Below, in pieces: positions 46,820 through 64,000 of a stretch of DNA of 64,000 bases. Under the pieces are notes generated by a model, which saw only the letters and a program-made list of their open reading frames with translations, was not told the DNA's origin and searched no databases. The stretch covers positions 4,037,713 through 4,101,712 of the forward strand of contig CM041201.1 of assembly GCA_023078555.1 (NCBI GenBank), in the 5' to 3' direction. The translations under genes and the position numbers were made by a program. This DNA is from Ulva prolifera. Taxonomy: Eukaryota; Chlorophyta; Ulvophyceae; Ulvales; Ulvaceae. Position 1 is the stretch's first letter. Each line of letters starts with the position of its first letter.

Positions 46820-47808
46820 ATGAGCGGAATTCCAGCTCCATTGGACCAGACCGAACTCAAGTGGAGAGACAATGTCTTCCTGCAACAGTTTCCGCTGAAC
46901 CAACATACCGTGCTGGACTACTTTTCAAGATCTGACTTCTACGATGAAGCATGTAATAATGCAGAGTGCAGGAGACAGGGCTTGAATCCCGATGAAGCGC
47001 TCAGGTGTGTGCCAATGAACAAGTCGCCCATGCAAGCATGTCAGATGCACAATCACGCAAGCATGGAAGTAGGCCTTTCATTGCAGATGATTCAGGGCCA
47101 TGAAAAAGAGAAATTTCCTGCAGGACGATGCCGCCAGGGATTGAATATGTACTCACCTTTGTGCAAGAGCCCAGCCTGTACGTCATCAAAAGACAATACC
47201 GCACAAGCCCTGAATCAGCAATCCAGCAGGCGTTTTACTACTGCTTATATGGCGACATATTTCAGGCCCCAACGCTTCTAGCGTGCATTCAAGCACGCAT
47301 GGAGCGATGCAAGTACCACATGGGACAAGTTTTTGATAAGCTCAAATCAGATCTCGAGCCATTGGGCTGGAGGACCCGGCATAGAAACAGTAAGATCAAA
47401 CGTGCAAAACGGCAGCATGATACAGCGGTACAGAATCAAGGCGTCGAGTGCAAGACTCTTGACGATGAACGGCTTGATATCGAGATAGCCAGAGCTGCAG
47501 CCAACAATGGTGCAATAGAACTGAGCAAGGCAGCCGATGGCACAGGGCTCGAGCAGGAATTGGAACACGAAGGGGTGCGACATCATATGTTACAGCCTGC
47601 TAAACAAAGGTTGAACACTGCTGAGTACAGCTGTATCCATGATGTCCATGCTCCTCACCATCTGCAGGCAATGCTGATGGCACAACCACCGCCTGCTCCA
47701 CCAGACCATCAACAGTGGACGAAACAGGCAGACAACATCATAATGAATGTATTATTACGGTGCGGCGATGCTTCACCACACCCCACTGCTACTGATACAT
47801 GCCCATGA
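46820..47808 (+). CDS. MED6: Mediator complex subunit 6
   Basis: Exon 1 (46820-47004) and exon 2 (47124-47808) join in phase across a 119-base intron (CTCAG|GTGTGT and CCTGCAG|GAC), giving 289 codons. MED6 is a conserved head-module subunit of Mediator that links activators to RNA polymerase II. The match covers the family core: TELKWRDNVFLQQFPL, NTVLDYF-like LNQHTVLDYFSRSDFYDE with CNN, then GIEYVLTFVQEPSLYVIKRQ, AFYYCLYGDIFQAPTLL and the following helix. The C-terminal ~120 residues are charged and unconserved, as is usual for MED6. The ATG lies just before SGIPAPLDQTELKW, so the N-terminus is short. Codon use is less GC-biased than in ATM or VPS16. Confidence 0.93.
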
Positions 47809-48913
47809 CCAATCCAAACCTTGTCACCATGGTATTTGGATATCCGCTGCCCGGCATCTTCTCGCTTTGTGTGCAGGCACAATACAGCTGTGCATGCTCA
47901 ACCGGATCTCGCACCCGCAGCAGTACATGTCGGTAAGCCTGTGGGCGCTCCTTTGATAGACATAGAAATGAAAGATCCGGACGCGGATGAGAAAGGGGGT
48001 AATGAAGGCCCCCAGTGACGAAGACCTTTGTAACGTCTTGTACTCTCATGCAGTATCTGATATCACAGTATCTGGCCAAGCCAACGTTTTGCTGGCCGTA
48101 CATGCCGAGAATGCCATAGCTGGAACTGAAGCCCAGTCATGCGTTTGCTGTCTGATACAGTGAAATATCACATAGGCGCAATAGTGAGCCTGGGAGGTCT
48201 GGCACTGCATGCGCACCTCAAAAGTGCCACGTTGATGCAGAAACGAGTCAGCTGATATACAAGTTCATCACAAGATACCCCTCACAGCTGCATGCCTGGG
48301 GCGCATGAGAGCTTCTGTCTAGTGGTGAAACAACCCTCAAATGCACGACACGTCAGTCTCAAAGTTGCTTCTTCGTGTAGCTGATAGTCCAACAGCGGCA
48401 CCAGTGGTGAGCACCATTCAGGTAGATAAATCAGCACGACATCCTTCAAATATAAAGATTCGCGTTCTTTTGTCAATCACTGCTCGAGACTGATTTTGAA
48501 CGGCTTCAGCGCCAGCCCCGATTCATTCGTGGTGCCCAGGCGTCCGGCGTTCCCATTCTGGTTCTCCCGCTCTCCACCAGACAAGGACGTATTGCCCCGC
48601 AGACTGCCATCGGGGCCTGCAGGCGCCGTGTCCTGCGGGACGTCGTCAGCAGCGGCTCGGCCCTGCTTGTCGCGATCGAGGTTCGAGGCCTCGTCCTCCG
48701 CCCGTTCCAGTCCGATGTAGTCGTCTGATTCCGAGATACATGTGAACAGCTGAGCTTTGGCAACCTCCAGAGCCTTCTCGGCGTCCTTGACTTGTTCGTG
48801 GCAGGATTGTACGTTTCTTGCAGCTTCCACGAGGCTCATCATGTGCTGACCCCTGCACTCACAGACCACCGTCAACCACAACCAGAAGGCCACTGTCAGC
48901 GATCGCATCTTAC
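47809..48913. other. Convergent intergenic region, with a possible alternative last exon of the RS protein
   Basis: MED6 (+) and the RS/RRM gene (-) converge here. The minus-strand frame 48920-48477 reads a coiled-coil-like stretch (HMMSLVEAARN, DAEKALEVAKAQLFTC) and an acidic, Gly/Asn-rich tail. From the acceptor TGTGAGTGCAG near 48860 it could replace or extend the end of the RS gene. A TGTAA lies near 48029, a candidate MED6 polyadenylation signal. Confidence 0.45.
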
Positions 48914-50622
48914 TCAGCACATGAAGCGCACAACAGGGTGCTGGAAGGCGTACCGCAGCTGACTGCGCTTCTTCGCACCCTTGAGTTTCAAGCGGTAGTC
49001 ATACAGCTTGTTGTTGGCCTTGTCCGCAAGCTCCTGCAGCTGCAGCTGCAGCTGGGCAGACTCCGCCTGCGCCTGGGATCTCTCGGAACGCACACGCAGT
49101 AGGTCACCCCGTATCTTCTCTACTTCATCTGAAGGTTTCCTGTCTGCAGGGGGTGGTGCTACCTCAGCGCTGCGCGGCGGAGGGCTGGGCGACCTGCACA
49201 CGCCACATACGCTCTCGCACACAGCGCTCGGTTGAGCACGCAGGCCACAAGTCACGCAGGATGTGTGTTACGCGCATGCAAAGGATGGCAGGGGGGTCGG
49301 AGGGGTACCTTCTGCGGCGCTTGGGGGCTGGCAAATCTGCGTCTGGCCCCTCACCAGGACGATGCCGGGGCGGAGGGTAGCGTGGGGGCGTTGGAGAGCG
49401 GGGCGGCGGTGAACGAGGTGGGGGGCCGCGGGGGGGATACATGTACGGCGGCGGAGCACGGCCATGCGGGGGGTACATTCCTGGCGGGCCACCCATGTTA
49501 TTGCCACGCATCATCCAGGGTGGGCCGCCCCCATCAGGGCCATCAGGAGGGCCACGCCTGAACCGTTGGATTTGAGTGTTGCGTTGCTAAGCCTTCGTTA
49601 AACGCGAGCAGACCAGGAGACGAGTGCACAAATTTAATAAACCTTCAACTGATGATTTAGACTTGCCCTTCGGTTTAGATCGGAATTAATGGGAACATAA
49701 TAAAATTCTGGTGGAAGTATTGCTTGGCCACATTAACCCATGGAACAAATTATCAAAACACCTGAAGAAGCTTGCATATTGGAGAATTGTTGGGAGAAGC
49801 AGGCGCAGGTGTGAGGGCATGGGGTTGGATAAGAGCGCACCGGAAGTCACGGGGTTGATGGTGGGGTGGGTACTGCTGCCGGCCTGGGGGCTTGTTGTAC
49901 TTTGCAAGGTTGACACGAATTCGGCTGCCAAGGATCTCATGGCCATTCCCAATATCGGCTGCTTCTTCTGCACAACGCTGTGAATCGAATGTGACAAACC
50001 CAAATCCACGGAATTCCTGGGTGTCATGGTGATAGATGAGCTTGACATTGGTCACGTTCCCATATCGGGTGAAAAAATCTGCTACATCAGTGTCCTTGGT
50101 GTCACTTGCAAGGCCGCCGACGTAAATGGTCCGCAGGTCAGACTGCTGACCACCGCCGCCTCCTCCTCCTCCTCCTCGCCCTGGGGGTGGCGAACGGCGC
50201 CCACGATGGTGCTCAGCTGGGGAGGGCCGCCCACGGGCTCTCGCAGGGCTTTGGCCCTGAGAGTAGCTCGCAGACCTCCGCGGGCTGCCTGACCGAGACC
50301 TAGGTGTCCATGGATCAGAGCCAGGCGGAGGACTGCGGCCGAGGGGCAGAGATCGACGAGGCTTGCCAGCAGCATCGTCAGAGTAGCTATCTTGCTCCCT
50401 TTCGTCGTCTGAAAAGCGTTGTGGTGGTCCACGGGGAGGAGGACTTCCAGAACGACGTGGTGATCTGGCCCTGCAAACAGCCCATGCTCAGGCCGACAAA
50501 GATGGTCCTATGTCACGCTCCGGATCATCGAATGCACGAGGTCATTGGAGTGTCATTGGTTAGTGTGACGGGCTGGCAGACAGCACAATGGGCCCTGAGT
50601 GACCTAGCCACCTCTTAGGCAT
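48914..50622 (-). CDS. RS-rich RRM protein (SR splicing-factor-like)
   Basis: Four exons join in phase: 50622-50612 (MPKR), 50470-49901, 49557-49309 and 49193-48914, making 369 codons plus TGA. The N-terminal region is rich in RS, SP and RG (ARSPRRSGSPPPRG, PRSRSGSPRRSASYS) and has a Gly stretch. One RRM follows, with RNP2 TIYVGGL and RNP1 RGFGFVTF, then LGSRIRVNLAK. The third exon is Pro/Gly/Met/Tyr-rich (MGGPPGMYPPHG) and ends KRRRR; the last is a coiled coil (EVEKIRGDLLRVRSERSQAQ) ending VVRFMC. Such proteins bind pre-mRNA and recruit spliceosome parts in the nucleus. A perfect-looking donor, GTAAGATG, starts at the last base of the stop codon, hinting at an alternative end. The very short first exon is the least certain part. 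Confidence 0.88.
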
Positions 50623-52476
50623 CACGGCACTGCACGAACGGACCACCAGACGAGAATCACGTATAACACATCAGTGTATTGCATTGCACAGACATACAAA
50701 TTCGCCCGGCTGGTCGCGATCGTGCAATGTCGCAACCGCGTTGGGCGCTATGCAACGGCGACCATCGAAAGGCAGCCACACTCGCTACGCTCTCCAACAT
50801 TAAACCACATGCACCACATTCAGTGCTGCAGGCATGATGATCTCACCTGTCCTGCCCGGGAGCTGCGCCGGCTTCTCCTTCGCCACTCATCTAGGCGCGG
50901 CTGTCAATGCCGGGAACGCCAACAAAAGCTCTGAAGATCCTCCGTAAACAGGGCGATGAGGACTTTTTGTCTGTCTGCGTGGCAGGTGCACCAGCTCGGC
51001 CTCCTGCGTTTTCAAGGGCGATTGACCTCAGCTGCCGGAAGAATGCCGTCAGCAGGATAATCTTGATTGCTTACCCCTCGAATCCTGCACAGACCTATAT
51101 CCCAATGCCTGTGTAATTTCCATGCGCAGGACTCATCAACATGGACACGCCGGCGCGACCACGACCGAACCAGGTTTCGGCAGGTCGCACATGCATGCGG
51201 TTGTCAAAACCAGTCGATCCCCTTGACACACCTATGCATTGACCCGGTTGGTCAACTTCGACAACCGATGCGATGTACGAAGATCGCCTCCGGGCGACTC
51301 AAGATCAGTTTCTCCGGAGAACGGCGCGGGGCTGTTTGACGAAACCCGGTTTGGCGACGGCTTGTGCGGACTTCGGCGAAAAGTGGCGACTCAATCTTCA
51401 CATATATCTCGATATGACTTGATAAGGGGAAATTCAGTCTGACCTCTTCATGCTTGGGAATCTTTGACGGACAAATTGCGCTCGTCCCGAAATACTCGAC
51501 AAACCTAAGCGCGCATTCTGTCTGGCGTTGGTCGCGACACCTCTGAAACACCTGAAGCACGTCCCCAGTGCCGTGAATCCCATGTGGCTTCAGCATTGAT
51601 GCTGAAGAGCGTCACTGCAATGTTCAAGTGCAGCCTGTGCCCGCTTGTGGGCAATTTGCAACTCTCACCAACATCGCGTGGCTGACTGCCACAGTCTCTG
51701 TTGCAATGTACTGGCCGTGCAAAAACAAGTCGGCGGAAACGCTTCCTACCATACCTCTGCATGTGATTTCTACATACGCAGCAGAGGCCAAGCAATATCT
51801 ATAGCATATCACCGTACCCAGATAGTTCTCCATCACCATCACGGGGATCAAGAAACTGCCATGGCGCCATGGAACGGTCAACCAGCCTGACTGTCAGCCC
51901 CGTGCATCGTGGATTTTCTTGTGTTTACGGCCCTCCGAAGCCAATTCTTGGAACAACGGCAGCATTACATGATCGCGTTGGTTGCACGAGGTCATGCTAT
52001 CTACGTCTTCATTAACACCAGCTGAGTCCTGCACTACAGGCTGCTTAATCCCACACGCATGCGCTAGGTGAGCCAAGAAGCAGCCACCGACAAGTTGTAG
52101 CTTGAAGCTTGTGGCCTTGTACAATGCTGTGCAACGACCTGCTCCTCTGATGATTTGATCTACATGCTGGAGGCAGTATCGGAGGAAGATGCCGCCAGCC
52201 TGTTCGCAGGGGCCCGGCCAGCAGCTGGCCTTCTGCCCCTGTATGCACCCACAGCTGAGAATTGCACGCTCGTCAGCTGCAGGCATGGTTGAACATTGGT
52301 GGTTCAAGTGCAAGCATCATCTGGTCTGACCATGACATCCAGTGCACCACGAAGTGCATGCAGCGCAGGCTGGCCCAGTTCACACCAAAATGGCCCCATG
52401 TTTCAGGTCATTCGTCCCCAACACCAGCTCGCTGCATGAGATGGAGCATGACCTGGCTGGTATGCTATCAGCTTCG

Positions 52477-52508
<32 letters not shown>
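52477..52508. repeat. Run of 32 C
   Basis: Thirty-two consecutive C residues in the region between the RS/RRM gene and VPS16. Confidence 0.95.
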
Positions 52509-52577
52509 ATCATGCTCCCCCCACCACATACATTGCGAGTGACCGTTCTCTTGGTGGGTGGCTATTGGAGGCCAGCC

Positions 52578-52633
52578 TGGGCGTCATTGATGTCTGAACA
52601 GAATTCGGGCGTCATTGATGTCTGACCAGAATT
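52578..52633. repeat. 28-bp tandem duplication
   Basis: The unit beginning GGGCGTCATTGATGTCTG occurs at 52578-52605 and 52606-52633 with a single A/C difference. Confidence 0.9.
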
Positions 52634-53850
52634 CGGCTTAGCGATGCGATGCTATGACTCTGTAGTCAACGCGATGGTACAAACCAGTTTCTTCGGGAAT
52701 TCAGTTGCATTCGCTGACATGGCTCAACAAAAAAACCCCAAAACGGGCATGATGGTGGAAGGCAAGGGGGCTCAGCGGCTATGTGCGGCACCAACGGTGC
52801 AACAGCGTGTGCAAGGAGTGTGTCAGCTGTATCGAACCATGTTCATGCTTGCAAGTGAATGACCAATACCTTGCATGATCCATGCTGTGGGGTGCCCGCA
52901 CGCCCTGCATGACCGCTAGCTGGTGTGACCACAAGTATGGCACAGGATGGTTTGTGATTGTTGCGGTGCCGCGTGTGCTTCGTTTGTGTCTTTGTCTTCA
53001 ATGATTCTCCAATTGGATGCATGATTCGCATGCAATGCCTTGTCGCCACGCACAGCGCGACCTTCAGAACTTCGGACGTTTCACCGTGCAGTCGGAAATC
53101 GGTGGCTGACTCATGCAATAGCTTGGCACGCTATCGGTGGTCTCTTGTTGGGGACCGTCCGCGTGCTTCAGACCACGCAGTGGGAAGCGTTTGTGCACAA
53201 TGGATAGTTTGGCTCGTATTTCATCTACACCAACAGCAAGTCTGCTGCAGCTTAATTGGGATATTATGGCTGACTGAATTGTTTGTGAATCATCTCGTGT
53301 TGGTGTTGGTGCCCTTCCTCAATATTCTTTGTGTCTTTCTCTGGCACGCAAATGGGGATGCAAGGCGATGTACGGGGCGAGCGCGAGACTTGAGTAGCGT
53401 CGATTTTGAAATCGCGACTGTCATTGAGCACACCTTCTTCTGCCTTTGGCATGAGTGCATGATCGTGAAGGTTGCACGATCGGTGCTGGGCCAGTGCGCT
53501 TAGATGACGCAGTCAGAATGTGAGATCCCTTCACCCCGGCTCCGCAAGTACCCTTGCGTGCACGCTTCATGCGGCCTTCACATATCGGAGGCTGCATGTA
53601 GTCGAAAACTGGACGCAATTACAAGAGCTGGAGGATGCTGTGGTCAAGCCATCGAAGCTCTCCACTACCGGCGCTGGACCAGGCACCCAGCTCGCTGTGG
53701 AACATGCCTTTCGCTGTGAAAATCGCGGCTACCCCAGAAGTGAAACGTATGCCTACTGTGGCCAACCTGTAGTGCGAGCCAGCCTGCGTTGATGCTTGCT
53801 CACGATGTTCATGCAATCATGTTAGCATCGATTCCTGTTTTCTGCTGCAG

Positions 53851-60703
<6,853 letters not shown>

Positions 60704-61140
60704 GGGCCGCCATCAGCCACACGGCGCCTTGCAGGCGTGAAGCATGGGCCGTGACTATTGTAAATACATGTACGTCATGCGCGTGGGTGTTGTGAGGAGA
60801 GTCACCAAGCGCATACGGATCATCACTTCCTGGTGATGGGGGCCCACAATCCAAAACACGTGGTTGGCAGCGGCCATTCGTTGCAACACCTTCATCACGA
60901 ACCGGAATTTTGCAGCAAAAGCCATGAAATATTTGGAGAGGGAGCGCACGGCACGGGCTGTGCCGCATGCGCCGCCCTCGCAGCAGCAAGCACTTCTGCA
61001 TGCCGATGCCCAGGGTGTCAGCCAACCCACGTTCCTACCTACTTGCATCTACACCTCCCGCACAGGCGCCGACGCGCACAGCACCCGCCTGCACACTCCT
61101 GGCCACGCACAACAGCCTTCAGCACCACCACAAACACGCG
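60704..61140. other. Convergent intergenic spacer between VPS16 and the CBS gene
   Basis: A 437-base spacer between two converging stop codons. It contains the VPS16 TGTAA signal; I see no gene. Confidence 0.7.
60759..60763 (+). promoter_or_regulatory. TGTAA polyadenylation signal of VPS16
   Basis: TGTAA lies 56 bases after the VPS16 stop codon. TGTAA is the usual chlorophyte poly(A) signal, and its position is suitable. It supports both the stop placement and a green-algal origin. Confidence 0.55.
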
Positions 61141-63385
61141 TCACTCCCCGGCCCTTTCGGCTTCGGTATCATCCCCGCGCGGCTCCGCGTCGGGGTGGTC
61201 CGCCGTGCCCATCACCACACTCGCCTCCACACCCGGGCCCGCCAGCGACCCCGAGCCCTCAAGCGGCCGCGCCGGCAGCGCCACCTGCGGCACCGACTGC
61301 ACCGACGTGGACACCGACATCGCGCGGTCCGACTGTCCCGACGTCGCGGCACTTTCGTTCAGCAGCGCCGGCAGGCGTGGCGCGGCGTCCGCAGCGTTCG
61401 GCGTCGCCGGCGTGCCCCCCCGCCGGAACCCCCCGTCCAGTGCGCGGTCCCGGCAGATCGCGGTGAGCGTCGCCGGCGCGGCCGCGTTGACGACCGTCTG
61501 CAGCACGTCGGCCATCGTGATGGCGCTCAGCGGCTTGCTGTCCGGGTCGACCACGTACACCTGGTGCACGTCGTGGGAGGCCATGATCGCCATGACCTCT
61601 GCGAGCGTCGACGTCGCCTGGCAAGTGAGCACGCGCTTGCTCGGCGGTGCCGCGCCACGCCGTCGCTTTGCAGCGGGCTGATCTGGGTCCTGCACGACGT
61701 TCGCTCGATTCCTGCGGACTCGGACCTCGACTGTCACGGCATACCGCGTGTGATGCGCGTGGTTGCGTAGCATCAGGCGGGATGCGCCAACAGCTTCAGG
61801 GCGGTACTATAGGCTGTACAGTGCCGCCCTGAAGCTGTTGCGGCAGTGTCTTTTGTTCAGGCTGGCGGCAGGTGGGGTGTGGACGAGGCGGCGCAGGAGC
61901 GCGGGGCGCACCGTTGCGGCTGCCTGCCGCACCTCCTGCAGCAGCGGCCGCTGCTCGAGGAACGTGTCCACGGGCAGCAGGAGCGTGTGGAAGAGGCCGG
62001 GTGCGAGGTGGCGGAGGTCCGTGGCGCTGAGGTGGTGCTTCAGGGTGCCGTCCGGCGCAAGCACCCCGATGCCGCAGTCCCGGTTCATGCACATCCGCCG
62101 GAACGCCTCGAGGGCCGTCTCGGTCGAGGGCACGAGCGTCAGGCGGCTGCCGAGCGTGAGCTTGCCGCGCCGCTCTGACGTCTCGGAGGAGGTGGTAGAG
62201 GGGGACGGCGGGACGTCAGTGGAGCAGAAGCCGATGAGGCCGAGGTCCTTGACGGTCTTGTGACTCACAGAGGTGCCCTGGTGGCCGCCCTGCAATCAAT
62301 TTACAACATCCCGGGCCATTGTATGGCAGAGCAATTACTCAAATCAACCAGCAACGAGCGGCATCCACACGAGCAGCAACTGCCAAATCTCACTCCAGCC
62401 GATGGCCGCCCTGCAGGCCTTGCTGGTGATGTGGGTTTGCAGGGCAGTGGCGCAAGGGGAGGGAGATGGGGTCACACCTGTTGCTCGTGTGTGTGCAGGC
62501 ATCGGATGACGTCTGTTTGGGAGATGATCCCGCTGATCTTGTCCTCGTTGGAGGGCGACTCGGTGACATACATGGCGACGTGATGGATGCTTTTGGCTGG
62601 TGACTTGGGCGGGCGCATGATGCTGCCTGGTTTGGAGAAGAGGAAGCATTGCCTGCAGCATTGGGGCGTCGTGTTCGTGCGATGTTTGGTGTGTTGTTGG
62701 TGATCTGCGATTGGATGATGGTGCTGACCTGATGATGGAGTTGATCGAGGCGCTCTCCTCGCCTTTCAGGGCCCAGTCGCGGGCCATGGGCCCATGGAAT
62801 GCGGCGACACCATCGTCTAGTAAGCTGCCTACTTGTTCTTCGCAGAGCTTCTGCGCTATTCGCTCCAGATCTTGTCCGCTATGTGTCACAACATTTCCCT
62901 CAAACACACCTACACACCAACCCACCGCCCTGCCTGCCGTGCGCGCTCACAACGTGTTGAACCTCACATGATCACATCAAACAGGTTATAGATAGTTAAT
63001 ATAGTATGTGAACGGCCCGCCGGCTCAGCATTTGCACCCCAGAGCTTATCATGGCATGAGTTACAAGGAAACGGCGAGGCTGAAGCGCACGTCTGAGGAA
63101 GTGCTGCAGAATAACGCTGAGATCAATGAACCCCTTCAGCTCGTTTACGAGCACGCGGGAGAACATCCTGTGTTCCTCATTTTGGTCCTTAGTCTTGTTG
63201 CTATCTTGATCCGCATGGGCTGAATCTGAAACCACAAGCGCCGAGACAAGACCCTCGTCGGCCAACTTTTCCAAAACAAGCTTGATGGAATCTGATTGTT
63301 TGAAGCACAGTATCGGGAAACGTCTATGGCCGTCGTTCAAAAGCGTTGCTGACACCGACTGCTCCAAAAGCTGCTGCAGCCGCAT
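61141..63385 (-). CDS. Four-CBS-domain protein (AMPK-gamma / SNF4 / PV42-like)
   Basis: Exons 63385-63091, 62909-62729, 62622-62478, 62289-61933 and 61689-61141 join in phase to 508 codons plus TGA. CBS pairs bind adenine nucleotides and, in SNF4/AMPK-gamma proteins, tune a SnRK1/AMPK-type kinase. CBS1 reads SIKLVLEKLADEGLVSALVV and LKGFIDLSVILQHFL; CBS2 ends SNEDKISGIISQTDVIRCL; CBS3 reads LTLVPSTETALEAFRRMCMN and HLSATDLRHL; CBS4 reads VLTCQATSTLAEVMAIMASH, VYVVDPDSKPLSAITMADVL. The layout of two CBS pairs fits gamma-like proteins and plant PV42. A Ser/Thr/Asp-rich tail of about 100 residues follows CBS4 (NESAATSGQSDRAMSVSTS), which may be regulatory. The last acceptor could instead be 50 bases downstream at a CTTGCCAG. 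Which kinase it serves is inferred. Confidence 0.85.
61788..61840. repeat. Hairpin with 17-bp perfect arms in a CBS-gene intron
   Basis: CAACAGCTTCAGGGCGG (61788-61804) is the exact reverse complement of 61824-61840. A G-T/G-U pair and three more base pairs extend the stem inward, leaving an 11-base loop. It lies in the intron 61932-61690 and would be transcribed with the gene. Confidence 0.92.
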
Positions 63386-64000
63386 GATCGAAAGATCACG
63401 GATTTATGTGAGCCACAGATACTCTCAGCTCTATGGTGTATGGGCACAAAGGTTTCTTGTACTTCTCACTGCGTTGATCGGTGGTCGGTGCTTATTGCTT
63501 CTACATAGGTTTCATGCAGCGCGCCTGTCGAGATCTACGATCACAACACAAGATCAGCAGGAAAACAAGCGAAACAGACGCGATTGTCCAGTGGAGGTCG
63601 AGCCTGGGCCCGGCAGCTGGTCACTGACATCTGCATGTTGCGAAGCCACTGTCGCAATGGCATTCCTAATGCATATCGAGATTTCTGGTGTCGCACGACA
63701 AACCGTCACACCAAAAGACAGGCTCACAGCACACAGAAACACTTGATCATCGTGAACGGCGACCTCGAATGGAGACTCCTCGCTTGAAAACTTTGCTGAA
63801 TTTCCCTCGGATAGAAATTTGAATTCCGAGCAGTACATCTGCACGCAGGGTAAGTGCCCGACACGAGTGCACTTATACGACATGTGACAGCTCCTTGGCA
63901 TTGTATCATAGACTTCCGATGACGCCCACACTGCGAGCCGCTCCCCAGCCATTAACTCATGGACAACTCCGGCCTGTCAGCGTTGCCACAAAACGGCTCA
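63386..64000. other. 5' flank of the CBS gene
   Basis: The minus-strand frame 63952-63554 is open but has no recognised domain and no splice path I can support. The remaining sequence likely carries the CBS-gene promoter. Confidence 0.5.

Larger units (their letters stand above)
50623..53850. other. Divergent intergenic region between the RS/RRM gene and VPS16
   Basis: About 3.2 kb with no supported gene. It must contain the promoters of both neighbours and the unresolved first exon(s) of VPS16. The sequence includes a 32-C run and a 28-bp tandem duplication listed separately. Confidence 0.5.

Noticed and set aside
53504-53792. Plus-strand frames as the missing first exon of VPS16
   Set aside because: Neither frame shows the aromatic N-terminal VPS16 pattern, and I could not find a donor leaving the required two bases with confidence.
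63554-63952. Minus-strand 132-codon frame upstream of the CBS gene as its first exon
   Set aside because: No domain, and the CBS gene already has a good ATG at 63385; no in-phase junction was evident.

Overview
This window is nuclear DNA from an intron-rich, GC-rich eukaryote, most likely a green alga. Coding exons are very GC-rich, many 5' splice sites read GTGCG, one VPS16-proximal 3' end carries the chlorophyte-type TGTAA signal, and one gene encodes a plastid transit peptide followed by a twin-arginine lumen signal. The exact lineage cannot be read from the sequence. Gene models were built by hand from conserved protein motifs and splice-phase matching. Where every exon joins in phase this is said; where exons are unresolved this is also said.

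Layout. 1-9.6 kb has no convincing cellular gene. It holds a 92-bp tandem repeat at the left edge, two head-to-tail decayed copies of a non-LTR retrotransposon with a restriction-like endonuclease domain and ~105-bp 3' tail repeats, several copies of a short SINE-like element, and long G or C runs. 9.6-11.6 kb (+) encodes a predicted thylakoid-lumen protein. 12.36-14.94 kb (+) encodes an unrecognised protein; part of this gene has been duplicated and has decayed at 16.6-17.1 kb. 17.42-38.79 kb (-) is one giant gene, an ATM-type PI3K-like kinase with its N-terminal TAN region, HEAT-like middle, FAT, kinase and FATC domains. Its last twelve exons join in phase into 1,111 codons plus a stop.

38.8-42.4 kb is gene-free and holds a poly(C) run and a SINE-like insertion flanked by a perfect 27-bp duplication. 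Then come a secreted or membrane METTL24-like methyltransferase (42.4-45.7 kb, +), Mediator subunit MED6 (46.8-47.8 kb, +), an RS/RRM splicing-factor-like protein (48.9-50.6 kb, -), the HOPS/CORVET subunit VPS16 (53.9-60.7 kb, +), and a four-CBS-domain protein of the AMPK-gamma/PV42 type (61.1-63.4 kb, -).

The genes belong to unrelated housekeeping systems: DNA-damage signalling, transcription, splicing, vesicle fusion, energy sensing and the plastid. There is no operon logic and no bacterial or viral system. The most novel material is the transposable-element biology (a SINE-like family with long target-site duplications, and the tail-to-head retroelement pair), the decayed gene duplication, two long hairpins, and the splice-site context.
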